Source: an uncultured Eubacteriales bacterium
Lineage (GTDB): Bacteria > Bacillota > Clostridia > Monoglobales > UMGS1388
NCBI GenBank assembly: GCA_900551345.1
Contig: URVP01000002.1
Coordinates: 1-46,089, forward strand
DNA length: 46,089 nt
Direction: 5' to 3'
Part shown: positions 35,542 through 44,527 of the stretch, in pieces
Layout: every line of letters starts with the position of its first letter
Position numbering within the stretch: position 1 is the first letter of the stretch
Notes under the pieces: generated by a model
The model's input: the letters and a program-made list of their open reading frames with translations, nothing else
Database searches by the model: none
What the model was told of the DNA's origin: nothing
Position numbers and translations under genes: made by a program

Positions 35542-36981
35542 ATGGATTACAGCAAAATAAAAGTGGATGAACTTAGAGTTATTGCCAAAGAGAAGGGCAT
35601 AGAAAATGTAACTAAAATGAAGAAAAAAGAACTTGTGCAGGTTCTTGCCGAGATGGAAGATAAAAAAGAAACGGAAAAACTGCCCAAAAGCAAACCGTCA
35701 ACCGAAAAAAAGCTACAGAAAAATAATCATAATGATTCAGACTTTTCTGAGGAGCACGATAGCTCTGCGGAGCAAGAAAATGACGGTCAATCTGAGCATA
35801 ATGAAATAGACTCTGAAAATACGGAAAACCATGAGGAAAAAAGTCATGGGGCTCAGCGTACCGATACAAAAACAGTAACAGGAGTTCTTGAAGTATGTGA
35901 GGATGGATATGGATTTCTTAGGGGAGAAAATTATCTTACCACTGCTGATGATGTATATGTTTCTCCCACTCAGATAAGACGATTTCGGCTTAAAACCGGT
36001 GACGAAATAGTGGGAATTGCAAGACTTCAGCGTGAAAACGAAAGATTTTGTGCTCTGCTTTATGTCAATACGGTAAACGGTGACCCGCCCGGAACTGCCA
36101 TACGCCGGGTTCCTTTTGAAAACCTCACCCCCGTATACCCGGATAAAAGGTTGAAGCTTGAGGGGGACGGAAGTGACTGTTCAACTCGTCTTATTGATCT
36201 TGTTGCCCCTATCGGTATGGGTCAGAGAGGGATTATTGTATCTCCGCCTAAATCGGGCAAAACTACATTACTTAAAAATATAGCTAACAGTATTTCACAT
36301 AATTATCCTGATATTAAGCTTATTGTATTGCTTATTGATGAGCGACCTGAAGAAGTTACGGATATGCAGCGCAGTATAAAAGGAGAGGTTATATATTCTA
36401 CTTTTGACGAGATGGCGGAACATCATGTTAAGGTGGCTGAAATGGTTCTTGAAAGAGCAATGCGTCTTGTAGAACATAAAAAGGATGTATGTATACTACT
36501 TGACAGCATTACCCGTCTTGCCCGTTCGTATAATTTGGTAATACCTCCAACGGGCCGCACGCTTTCGGGCGGTATAGACCCGGGAGCACTTCATAAGCCC
36601 AAACGCTTTTTCGGTGCAGCAAGAAATATCGAAAACGGCGGCAGCCTTACTATCCTTGCAACGGCTCTTATCGAGACCGGAAGCCGCATGGACGATGTTA
36701 TTTATGAAGAATTTAAGGGTACAGGTAATATGGAGATTCATCTTAACCGAAAACTTCAGGAAAGACGAATTTTCCCTGCTGTAGATATTGCAAAAAGCGG
36801 AACAAGGAAAGAAGAACTTCTGCTTACAAAAGAAGAGGCAGATGCAATGTATACGATACGCAGGGCACTTGACAGCAAGTCTCCTGCCGATGTAACCGAA
36901 ACTCTTATAAACCAACTTGTTGCATCTTCAAATAACAATGAATTTATAGTGCGTATTAACAGAATTTTTAAAAATTTATAA
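35542..36981 (+). CDS. rho: Transcription termination factor Rho
   Basis: Rho is the hexameric RNA helicase that ends transcription of untranslated RNA. The 479-residue protein has an N-terminal helical domain (1-37). An acidic, Asn/Ser/Glu/His-rich linker (about 40-105) precedes the cold-shock-like RNA-binding domain (GVLEVCEDGYGFLR onward). The ATPase core has Walker A PPKSGKTT (about 235), LLIDERPEEVTD, the Walker B region ILLDSITRLARSYN and the Q/R-loop segments RTLSGGIDPGAL. ATG 35542 lies 11 nt after GAAAGG, whereas ATG 35533 is only 2 nt from it. A terminator follows. Confidence 0.96.
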   Translation: MDYSKIKVDELRVIAKEKGIENVTKMKKKELVQVLAEMEDKKETEKLPKSKPSTEKKLQKNNHNDSDFSEEHDSSAEQENDGQSEHNEIDSENTENHEEKSHGAQRTDTKTVTGVLEVCEDGYGFLRGENYLTTADDVYVSPTQIRRFRLKTGDEIVGIARLQRENERFCALLYVNTVNGDPPGTAIRRVPFENLTPVYPDKRLKLEGDGSDCSTRLIDLVAPIGMGQRGIIVSPPKSGKTTLLKNIANSISHNYPDIKLIVLLIDERPEEVTDMQRSIKGEVIYSTFDEMAEHHVKVAEMVLERAMRLVEHKKDVCILLDSITRLARSYNLVIPPTGRTLSGGIDPGALHKPKRFFGAARNIENGGSLTILATALIETGSRMDDVIYEEFKGTGNMEIHLNRKLQERRIFPAVDIAKSGTRKEELLLTKEEADAMYTIRRALDSKSPADVTETLINQLVASSNNNEFIVRINRIFKNL

Positions 36982-37012
36982 TTCAGATTAAGCCCAAGCT
37001 ACAGTAAAAAAT

Positions 37013-37047
37013 GAGGACGATTGCATTTGCAAAGGTCCTCTTTTTTT
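37013..37047 (+). terminator. Rho-independent terminator after rho
   Basis: GAGGAC (37013-37018) pairs with GTCCTC (37035-37040), with extra TTGCA/TGCAA pairing inside, followed by seven T residues. It closes the block containing truA to rho. Confidence 0.9.
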
Positions 37048-37277
37048 GTATTTGTAAATTTACTTAGCCGTTGGGGTGAAGAGTTAAAGACGAAATTCTC
37101 AGGATTATAAACCACCCTTTCATATCGTCGAATTTTAAAGTGCGTATATTTGTTATGAGGGTGTTCCCAAAACCAATATAAATAAAATAAGCTGTTAAAA
37201 AAATCAACGATGCTCAGCAGTCAAGAAACAAGCTTTAAATATCGGTTTTTACTTAATACGGTGCGTTTAAACATATA
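37048..37277. other. Intergenic DNA between the rho terminator and the glycan operon promoter
   Basis: No gene, RNA or repeat was recognised in these 230 bases. The full gap between rho and the glycosyltransferase (36982-37346) contains only the terminator at its start and the promoter at its end. Confidence 0.6.
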
Positions 37278-37306
37278 TTGACATATTGTTGTATTTTTGT
37301 TAAAAT
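37278..37306 (+). promoter_or_regulatory. SigA-type promoter of the glycosyltransferase/SLH/mannosidase operon
   Basis: A perfect TTGACA (37278-37283), 17 nt, then TAAAAT (37301-37306), 40 nt before the first start codon. Confidence 0.75.
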
Positions 37307-37346
37307 AAATTGTAATCCGAAACTTAAGAGAGTAGGAGAGTCAGTT

Positions 37347-38462
37347 ATGAATATAGCCATATTTTCATCGGATTTAAAATCCGTAGAAGTTAATCAAATT
37401 GATTTTATTCTTGAACTTATAGAAAGAAAGCACAACCCCATAATTTATGTTCTTAATGACAGCAGAGAAAGCGAAATTTTTAAGAGAATAAATATAAAGG
37501 TCATTAATATAGATTTTCTTCACGAAGATGTTTGTATGCTAAGATCTTTCGGCCCCATAAATAAACTGGCAGATATATTTGAGGATAACGGAACAGAAAT
37601 TCTCATTTCATCATCAGCTCCTGCGTGTATTTACGGTGCCATTGCAGCAAGCCGTGCCGGAGTTGATAAAATTATATCTCAGTTTACGGGTATCGGAAGA
37701 CTATTTCAGACTAATAAAAAATTAAAAAAAGCTTATATTAAATTTCTCTGTAAAAGAGCAACTAAAAAGTCCGATAAGGTAATTTTTCACAATATGGACA
37801 ATATGATGTTTTTTACCGATAAGAAACTTGTTAAGAGTGATAAGGCGGTACTTTTGGGCGGCTATGGAATAAATACGGAGGAATACACCAGAACGGAATA
37901 TAAAAATACCAACATATTCCTTATGGCTGCTTCCCTTTCGGTGGATAAAGGTATATGGGAATATATTCAAGCAGCCGGGATCGTTAAACAGCTTAAAAAG
38001 GACTGTGTTTTTAAATTGCTTATAAAACCTGATCCGTCCCCATATGCAATAGAATTATCTGAAATAATGCCTTATGCAGAAAAAGGATACATAGAACTTG
38101 CACAGGATTATGATGAAAATTTGGAAAAGTTTATGGATGGATGTTCTTGCTTTGTTCTTCCGTCCTATCATGAGGCAATGCCCTTTGAGCTTTTACTGGC
38201 AATGGCAAAAGGCAGACCTGTAATTGCTTCTGATGTTCCCGGCTGCCGGGACGCTGTGCTTGATGGTATAAACGGATATATTATACCTCCTCAAAATGTA
38301 GAGGTACTTGTTCAGAGAATTTTGAGTATTCTTGATAACCCTGAAAAATCAGCGGAAATGGCAAAGGAAAGTTACAGCATATGTACTCAGAAATATGATG
38401 TGTATGATGTTGCGGATAAACTTATTGATATTATCTTTACTCCGGTTGGTGATGATAAATGA
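37347..38462 (+). CDS. GT4-like glycosyltransferase with altered EX7E motif
   Basis: The 371-residue protein has the GT-B fold of family GT4. The N-lobe is MNIAIFSSDLKSVEVNQIDF to PACIYGAIAASRAGVDKIIS and the C-lobe contains PSYHEAMPFELLLAMAKGRP followed by VIASDVPGCRDAV and NGYIIPP. The usual EX7E pair is changed: E276 is present but the second position (284) is Leu. GT4 enzymes make polysaccharides or glycolipids from NDP-sugars on the cytoplasmic side; the sugar here is unknown. ATG 37347 follows GGAGAG; the frame reaches back to 37278 but that part overlaps the promoter. It overlaps the next gene by ATGA, indicating coupled translation. Confidence 0.85.
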   Translation: MNIAIFSSDLKSVEVNQIDFILELIERKHNPIIYVLNDSRESEIFKRINIKVINIDFLHEDVCMLRSFGPINKLADIFEDNGTEILISSSAPACIYGAIAASRAGVDKIISQFTGIGRLFQTNKKLKKAYIKFLCKRATKKSDKVIFHNMDNMMFFTDKKLVKSDKAVLLGGYGINTEEYTRTEYKNTNIFLMAASLSVDKGIWEYIQAAGIVKQLKKDCVFKLLIKPDPSPYAIELSEIMPYAEKGYIELAQDYDENLEKFMDGCSCFVLPSYHEAMPFELLLAMAKGRPVIASDVPGCRDAVLDGINGYIIPPQNVEVLVQRILSILDNPEKSAEMAKESYSICTQKYDVYDVADKLIDIIFTPVGDDK

Positions 38463-39469
38463 AAAAGGTTTTTGCTGCGGGAAGTGCTGCATTGACTGGT
38501 ATGCTGCGACAATACCTTGCCGCCCGCATGCCTGATGTTGAATTCTATGCCGCTGATTGCAATGCTGCGGCTGAAGAGCTTACCCACAAACTATATAGTG
38601 CAGATACAGTTATTTTGCTTAATGAATCACATATCCATAATGTGACCGAGGCAGAATTAAATTATAATTTTACAAAGAGAATAGTACAAATGCTTGCAAA
38701 CAGCAACACCAAGGCTGAGGTAGCTTATTTTACGCCCAGAAAATATAACGAAAAAGATGCTGAAGCTGTAAAAGCTATAAAAAACCAGGGAGAAGCATGT
38801 GTCCGTGAATATAGCCGGACAAGTGCTATCCCTGCTGTTTTTTATAAAATGCCTGAAATATTCGGCCCGTTTTATGATAATCCTATTATAGATAGGATAA
38901 TAGATACGGGCAAAATTGAAAATCCTGAAAAATCCTATGAATTTTTACATATAAATGATTTAATGGATGAATTGTACAGAATGATAAACCATGTCCCGGC
39001 AAAAATAGGGTATGACAGTTATGCTTATGCTAAAGGTTCATATTTTGCGGCAGAAACAATTCTTTTGAAAAAAATAACAGACTTTAACGCTTTGAAACCC
39101 TGTGAAATACCCGACTTTCCTTCTGTTTTTGATCGACTTCTTTACGACTATTACCTATACAAAATCAAACAGGCAAAAACTTATGAGTTGGGCGGTTTAG
39201 ACCAGGCTGTAACTATTATGTCCTCCCGCAGGTTCGGAAGCGTGGATGTAAAAAGATTAATGCCCGGACAGTCAGATTTAATTGAGCTCCATGGCGCAAG
39301 TGCTGTTCGCATGTTTTTGCTGTGCGGCATGATAAAAACCGATAAAGATATGGAATTCAATGCGGATAACGGAGTAATTAGAATTGATTTGATTGAGAAT
39401 ACAACAATTAAAAATGTCGGAGAAATTCCTGCCATAATTGAAACATGGTCCTATAACGGTCATTCTTGA
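38459..39469 (+). CDS. CapF-like SDR-family protein, possibly catalytically inactive
   Basis: The 336-residue protein resembles CapF/WbjC-type extended SDR reductases of capsule sugar synthesis. The best match is GEACVREYSRTSAIPAVFYKMPEIFGPF, and PDFPSVFDRLLYDYYLYK corresponds to the linker before the CapF cupin domain. Key residues appear lost. The Rossmann motif reads G8-xx-A11-xx-G14, and the YxxxK position reads V104-xxx-K108. The short C-terminal cupin-like part has no His cluster. It may be a pseudoenzyme or an unusual NAD-binding protein. The coupling to the glycosyltransferase suggests a joint role in surface glycan assembly. Family assignment is by eye and moderate. Confidence 0.6.
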   Translation: MKKVFAAGSAALTGMLRQYLAARMPDVEFYAADCNAAAEELTHKLYSADTVILLNESHIHNVTEAELNYNFTKRIVQMLANSNTKAEVAYFTPRKYNEKDAEAVKAIKNQGEACVREYSRTSAIPAVFYKMPEIFGPFYDNPIIDRIIDTGKIENPEKSYEFLHINDLMDELYRMINHVPAKIGYDSYAYAKGSYFAAETILLKKITDFNALKPCEIPDFPSVFDRLLYDYYLYKIKQAKTYELGGLDQAVTIMSSRRFGSVDVKRLMPGQSDLIELHGASAVRMFLLCGMIKTDKDMEFNADNGVIRIDLIENTTIKNVGEIPAIIETWSYNGHS

Positions 39470-39486
39470 AAAGGGGTTGGGAATCG

Positions 39487-40965
39487 GTGAAAAATATTTT
39501 ATGTAGATTTGCAGTATGTTGTGTATTGTTGGCATATTCAGTAGTTTTTACCGATAGATTGAACGCTTGGGGATATGAAATGTGTCCTTTGGGTATCAGT
39601 GCTGCTGCTGAGAGTACAGCCGGAGAGTATTATGAAAGTCCCCGCTATGCAGAACTTGCCGACAAATGCTCGGGTAACAGCCGGATAGGTGCCTTTACGG
39701 ACTATAAGACCCTTGTAGACAGAGAGCTAGACAGGCTAATTTCTTTAAATTCTGCCGAAAGGCAACAGCTGGTTACAGATCTTTTAACCAGGGCGGGCAC
39801 TGTATATGTAAGCGGCAGTGAAATTGATTTTACCGATATGGAATTTACGGATTACTTAAATTATGCGTCTGCTAATGTTGCTGAACTTAAAAGATATTTG
39901 AAACATTACGGGATAACATCTATTGCAAATGTTCCTTTAACAATAGACTTTGTAAGCAACAATTCGTTGCAAACTGCCTTTTACAGATCTTTTTTAATAA
40001 ATGCGTATAACAGCGGAGTGTCTAGCATATTGATAAAGAATAAAGATGTGGGGATAGTGTTAGATTTGCTTAGTTTTGCCCCCTTGTCAGATTCTTCTTA
40101 TTATTCTGTATCAATTACCAAGTATAATAGTGTGGATTTACCGGAAAATATCAATGACAGTATTGATGCAGAGTCAGTGTATCAGATTTTAATATCTGAT
40201 GAATCTAATATAATAAAAGAAATTTCCGATGCATATATATTGTTTTACGCTGCTTCTGATTCGGATATAATCTGTTATTTGTCAGATGAAGACAATGCAA
40301 GTGCGAAAACTCACCTTGTTAATACCAATTATGACGGAATGGTTGTTTCTTTTCCTTTAAATGACATAAGAATGTTTTTTATCGATGAGAGCGAAGACGC
40401 TTTTTCTGTAATTTTTGCTGATGTTCCTAAGTCTCATTGGGCATATAAATACATTGAGGGGCTGGCAAAGTGTAAAATCATTTCGGGCGCAGATGGTGAA
40501 ATGTTTGCTCCGGATTCTAATATAACACGAGAGCAGTTCGTAACAATGTTAGCAAAAGCAATCAATATAGAAGATGAAAACGCAGAATGCAGTTTTGATG
40601 ATGTGCACAAAGAGGATTGGTATTATCCGTATGTTGCCTCGGCTAATGCTTGCGGTATTGTACACGGCACCAGTGAAACAGAGTTCGGATCAGGCGAAAG
40701 CATATCTCGCCAGGATATGGCGGTTATGACCTGGCGGGCAATTGAATATGCAAAGGCGGATATGAAGCATTATAATATGATGCCGAATTTTAAGGATGCA
40801 GGAAGCATTGCCGGATATGCGGTTGAATCTGCAGCTCAAATGCAGTATGCGGGAATAATTGAAGGAACAGATGATGGTTGCTTTAATCCTTATGGCAGTG
40901 CCACAAGAGCAGAGGCTGCCAAAGTGATATATATGATTAAATTTAAAATATGGGAAGGGATATGA
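39487..40965 (+). CDS. Exported SLH-domain surface protein
   Basis: The 492-residue protein starts with a signal peptide (hydrophobic core FAVCCVLLAYSVVF). An unrecognised N-terminal region of about 280 residues follows. Three S-layer homology domains end the protein at about 310-360 (FADVPKSHWAYKYIEGL), 372-425 (FDDVHKEDWYYPYV) and 436-490 (FKDAGSIAGYAVESA). SLH triplets bind pyruvylated secondary wall polymers, so the protein should be held non-covalently on the cell wall. I chose GTG 39487, 10 nt after AAGGGG; a TTG at 39466 is in frame but precedes that site. It follows the sugar-related gene closely. Confidence 0.88.
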   Translation: MKNILCRFAVCCVLLAYSVVFTDRLNAWGYEMCPLGISAAAESTAGEYYESPRYAELADKCSGNSRIGAFTDYKTLVDRELDRLISLNSAERQQLVTDLLTRAGTVYVSGSEIDFTDMEFTDYLNYASANVAELKRYLKHYGITSIANVPLTIDFVSNNSLQTAFYRSFLINAYNSGVSSILIKNKDVGIVLDLLSFAPLSDSSYYSVSITKYNSVDLPENINDSIDAESVYQILISDESNIIKEISDAYILFYAASDSDIICYLSDEDNASAKTHLVNTNYDGMVVSFPLNDIRMFFIDESEDAFSVIFADVPKSHWAYKYIEGLAKCKIISGADGEMFAPDSNITREQFVTMLAKAINIEDENAECSFDDVHKEDWYYPYVASANACGIVHGTSETEFGSGESISRQDMAVMTWRAIEYAKADMKHYNMMPNFKDAGSIAGYAVESAAQMQYAGIIEGTDDGCFNPYGSATRAEAAKVIYMIKFKIWEGI

Positions 40966-40969
40966 TTTT

Positions 40970-41218
40970 TTGAAATATACTTTTAAGCCTAAGGGTATAT
41001 GCTCTGTAGAAATTCAACTTGATGTTGATAATGGAATTATTAATGATGTAAAATTTGTAGGAGGCTGCCAAGGTAATACTCAAGGTGTAGCCGCTTTGTG
41101 CAAAGGCCGCAGGACTGATGAGGTTATAAACCTTTTAAGCGGTATAAATTGCGGAAGAAAGGGTACTTCTTGCCCCGACCAACTCGCCAAAGCTCTTAAG
41201 CAAATACAAGAAGGCTGA
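40970..41218 (+). CDS. TSCPD domain protein (TIGR03905 type)
   Basis: The 82-residue protein contains the name-giving motif GTSCPDQLAKAL and conserved cysteines at C11, C33, C44, C61 and C68. The domain also occurs at the C-terminus of some vitamin B12-dependent ribonucleotide reductases and as stand-alone small proteins of unknown role, perhaps metal-binding. It starts with TTG 40970, 9 nt after GGGAAGGGA and 4 nt after the SLH gene stop. Confidence 0.9.
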   Translation: MKYTFKPKGICSVEIQLDVDNGIINDVKFVGGCQGNTQGVAALCKGRRTDEVINLLSGINCGRKGTSCPDQLAKALKQIQEG

Positions 41219-41285
41219 ATGAAAAAGATTTACTGTTATATTTAAACCGTTTGCCGGACAACACCCGAAAAGGAGTTAAATATTA

Positions 41286-44200
41286 ATGCGTTTTTTACAA
41301 TACCGTACAGAGCATACCATAAAATTGCTCAAAGAAAGAATATATAAAGATATATGCTGCTCAATTCCCATGACATATTGTGAATGTGAATATAAGACAA
41401 GCAATAATTTCCCGAATGAAGCAGATATGCAGCCGTTTAGTGATACTGTAAAAATAGGAGGCAGGGACAGGCACTACTGGCTGCATTTTAATGTTGATAT
41501 TCCTAAGTGTGAAAATCCAACATATTTGATTTTCGGTACATCCCATAATACGCCTACCGATATGCTGAACCCTCAGTGTATTTTGTATGTAAACGGAGAG
41601 CTTGTTCAAGGTTTGGATATAAATCATACTGAGTATCCGTTAGACAGCGGAAAAAGCTATGATATATACATTTATTTTTATACCGGTATGCTTGATAATG
41701 ATGAGTATTTTTCTCTTTTTGCTAAAATAGTTGAGATGAACAGTAAAGTAAAGGACTTATATTATGATTTGTCCGTTCCGTTTGCTGTTCTTAGCTGCTT
41801 TAAAGAAACTGACGAAAAATACGCCGTTATTATAAGGCATTTGGCGGCAGCTGTAAATTTGCTCGATTTTACATGCTGTGAAGCTTTTGATTCAAGCGTA
41901 ACAGACGCCATAGAATACATGAAAAATGAATTTTACAATAAGGAATGTAATAAGACCAATTCGCTGGTAAGCTGTATTGGACACACTCATATTGATGTTG
42001 CATGGCTTTGGACCTATGCCCAGACCAAAGAAAAAGCACAGCGTAGTTTTGCTACCGTGCTTTCCCTTATGGAACAGTATCCTGAATATAAGTTTATGTC
42101 GTCGCAGCCTCAGCTTTATAAATATCTTAAACAAGAGGCGCCTGAGGTGTACGAGAGGGTAAAACAGGCGGTTGCGCAAGGTCGCTGGGAACCTGAAGGG
42201 GCGATGTGGGTTGAAGCAGATTGCAATTTGCCGTCCGGCGAGAGCCTAGTGCGCCAAATTATGCACGGTAAAAAATTCTTTATGGATGAGTTTGGCGTCG
42301 ACAGCAAAATATTATGGCTCCCGGATGTGTTCGGGTACAGCGCTGCACTTCCTCAAATACTTATTAAGTCCGGTGTCGATAAATTTGTAACTTCCAAAAT
42401 AAGCTGGAATCAATACAATAAGATGCCCTATGATACATTTATGTGGCGTGGAATAGACGGAACGGAGATTTTTACATATTTTATTACATCACAAGAATAT
42501 GATGTGAATGCAGATGTGGCAAACAGAACCCATTATAACGGTTATATTAATCCTAAATTTATAAAGGGAACACCGGAACGGTATCAGCAAAAAGCATATA
42601 ATACCGAGACAATCCTCACATATGGATTCGGCGACGGCGGCGGAGGACCTACGGCAGATATGCTTGAGCAGCAGAGGCGATTAAGTTATGGACTTCCGGG
42701 AATGCCGCACAGTCAAATATCAACGGTCAGAGAATCTCTTGATCGCATCAAAGATAATTTTGACCGATCATGCCGGTTGCTGAGGGAAACACCCCGATGG
42801 TCAGGTGAGCTTTATCTTGAAATGCACAGAGGTACATATACTACCGCCGCACGAAACAAAAAGTATAACAGAAAGTCAGAAATTCTCCTTCAGAATACGG
42901 AGGCAGCTTGCATATTTGCAAATATAGCAGCAAACTGTGCATATCCCAAAACTCAGCTATACGATTTGTGGGAAACGGTACTGCTTAATCAGTTCCACGA
43001 TGTAATACCGGGCAGCTCAATACAGGAGGTTTACGATGACACAGAGAGTTTATACAGCAAACTGATTTCAGAAGCTGAAAATATTTTTGATGATAAACTC
43101 CGCCTTGTTGCGCAGAATATCACTTCATCAAAAGGTGTTTTGGTTTATAATCCTTTGGGATTCGAGGCAGACGGGATAATCGAATATAACGGAAAAAAAG
43201 CATATGTGGACAAAATTCCTGCATTCGGCTGGAAAAATATAACAGAATTGCCGGCTCAGAGCGGGTATGTAAAGGTTGAAAAAAACCAAGTGGAAAATGA
43301 TTTCTTTTCTGTTGTACTGGACAATAACGGAAACATTTTGTCGATTGTTGATAAGGAGCAGAACAGAGAAATAATAAAGCAGGGCGAATCTGCAAACCGG
43401 CTTATACTTTTTGAGGATCGTCCGTATTGCTATGATGCTTGGGAAATAAGCGAATATTATAAGTATAAGCCTTATGAAGTAAATGATGTGTCGGAAATTA
43501 CTGCGTTTAATGATGAAGTAAGCGGTGGATTTATAATAAAAAGAAAATATAACAAATCTGAGTATGAACAGAAAATAATACTGTATAACAACATAAAACG
43601 AATCGATTTTAACCTGAAAATTGACTGGCATGAGGATCATATGCTTCTTAAAACAGCTTTCCCATTCAATGTAAATACAGATAAAGCTACATATGAAATA
43701 CAGTTTGGAAATATTGAAAGGCCTACCCACGGCAACACCTCTTGGGACAGAGCAAAATTTGAAGTGTGCGGACATAAATGGGCGGATATTTCTGACGGTG
43801 GATACGGAATCAGCCTGATAAACGATTGTAAATATGGACACAGTGCGGATGGAAGCACCCTTATGCTTACACTGCTTAAATCTTCTACTCACCCGAGTAA
43901 AACGGTGGATTTAGGAAAACATGAAATAAATTATGCACTTTTCCCTCATGCGGGAAGTTTTCGTACCGGCGGAACTGTCAGGGAAGCGTATAAGTTCAAC
44001 AATCCCGTTAAAGCCATTAAAACAGAAAAAAATATCGGCTCTTTGCCTTCCTGCGCTTCCATGGTAAGCTGTAATGCTGATAATGTTATTATAGAAACCG
44101 TTAAAGAAGCAGAGGATAGTTCGGATATAATTGTGCGTATGTATGAAGCTCATAATTGCCCGGTTACAGCTAAAATTAAATTCGGGTTTGATGTAAGTGA

Positions 44201-44321
44201 GGCGTATTCGTGTGACCTTATGGAAAATAATTTACAGGAGCTTAAAGTGTGTGAAAATTTGGTTGAATTAAATATATCAGGTTTTGAAATTGTAACGCTT
44301 AGGGTAAAAAGGGTAATTTAA
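41286..44321 (+). CDS. Alpha-mannosidase, glycoside hydrolase family 38
   Basis: The 1011-residue protein matches bacterial GH38 alpha-mannosidases in length and motif order. After an N-terminal beta-rich region (1 to about 225), the catalytic domain begins with IGHTHIDVAWLW, whose H235 and D237 are zinc ligands. LWLPDVFGYSAALPQ contains the likely nucleophile D347. GFGDGGGGPT and NQFHDVIPGSS supply further active-site residues, and a C-terminal beta-sandwich region completes it. No signal peptide is present, so it probably trims mannosides in the cytoplasm. ATG 41286 follows AAAAGGAG. It is the last gene of the operon; only a weak AAAGC/GCTTT hairpin follows. Confidence 0.95.
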   Translation: MRFLQYRTEHTIKLLKERIYKDICCSIPMTYCECEYKTSNNFPNEADMQPFSDTVKIGGRDRHYWLHFNVDIPKCENPTYLIFGTSHNTPTDMLNPQCILYVNGELVQGLDINHTEYPLDSGKSYDIYIYFYTGMLDNDEYFSLFAKIVEMNSKVKDLYYDLSVPFAVLSCFKETDEKYAVIIRHLAAAVNLLDFTCCEAFDSSVTDAIEYMKNEFYNKECNKTNSLVSCIGHTHIDVAWLWTYAQTKEKAQRSFATVLSLMEQYPEYKFMSSQPQLYKYLKQEAPEVYERVKQAVAQGRWEPEGAMWVEADCNLPSGESLVRQIMHGKKFFMDEFGVDSKILWLPDVFGYSAALPQILIKSGVDKFVTSKISWNQYNKMPYDTFMWRGIDGTEIFTYFITSQEYDVNADVANRTHYNGYINPKFIKGTPERYQQKAYNTETILTYGFGDGGGGPTADMLEQQRRLSYGLPGMPHSQISTVRESLDRIKDNFDRSCRLLRETPRWSGELYLEMHRGTYTTAARNKKYNRKSEILLQNTEAACIFANIAANCAYPKTQLYDLWETVLLNQFHDVIPGSSIQEVYDDTESLYSKLISEAENIFDDKLRLVAQNITSSKGVLVYNPLGFEADGIIEYNGKKAYVDKIPAFGWKNITELPAQSGYVKVEKNQVENDFFSVVLDNNGNILSIVDKEQNREIIKQGESANRLILFEDRPYCYDAWEISEYYKYKPYEVNDVSEITAFNDEVSGGFIIKRKYNKSEYEQKIILYNNIKRIDFNLKIDWHEDHMLLKTAFPFNVNTDKATYEIQFGNIERPTHGNTSWDRAKFEVCGHKWADISDGGYGISLINDCKYGHSADGSTLMLTLLKSSTHPSKTVDLGKHEINYALFPHAGSFRTGGTVREAYKFNNPVKAIKTEKNIGSLPSCASMVSCNADNVIIETVKEAEDSSDIIVRMYEAHNCPVTAKIKFGFDVSEAYSCDLMENNLQELKVCENLVELNISGFEIVTLRVKRVI

Positions 44322-44350
44322 AGCTTTCGAGCAATGCTTTTGTTAAATAT

Positions 44351-44397
44351 CACAATAAATATAATATCAATTGTGTATGGTGCACAAATCTATTGTG
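44351..44397. repeat. Alternating CACAAT/ATTGTG elements upstream of the LRR gene promoter
   Basis: CACAAT (44351-44356), ATTGTG (44370-44375), CACAAAT (44383-44389) and ATTGTG (44392-44397) lie just upstream of the -35 element. They could be half-sites of an operator. The same hexamers occur around the promoter at 15162-15190. Confidence 0.35.
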
Positions 44398-44413
44398 AAA
44401 ACCAAAACTTGAA

Positions 44414-44442
44414 TTGACAGTGGTTTTATTGTATGGTATGTT
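44414..44442 (+). promoter_or_regulatory. Probable SigA promoter of the LRR surface protein gene
   Basis: A perfect TTGACA (44414-44419), 17 nt, then TATGTT (44437-44442), giving a leader of about 160 nt that contains a short open reading frame. Confidence 0.6.
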
Positions 44443-44527
44443 TAATTGTATAAAGATTAGCAAAATAATATGAATTATGTTTACTTGTGATGGAGAGACA
44501 TCTAATTGACTTTTTGGAGAAAGACAT

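Noticed and set aside
43128..43892. Open frame of 254 codons on the minus strand
   Set aside because: It lies antisense inside the GH38 alpha-mannosidase gene and its translation is an artefact-like run of hydrophobic and aromatic residues.
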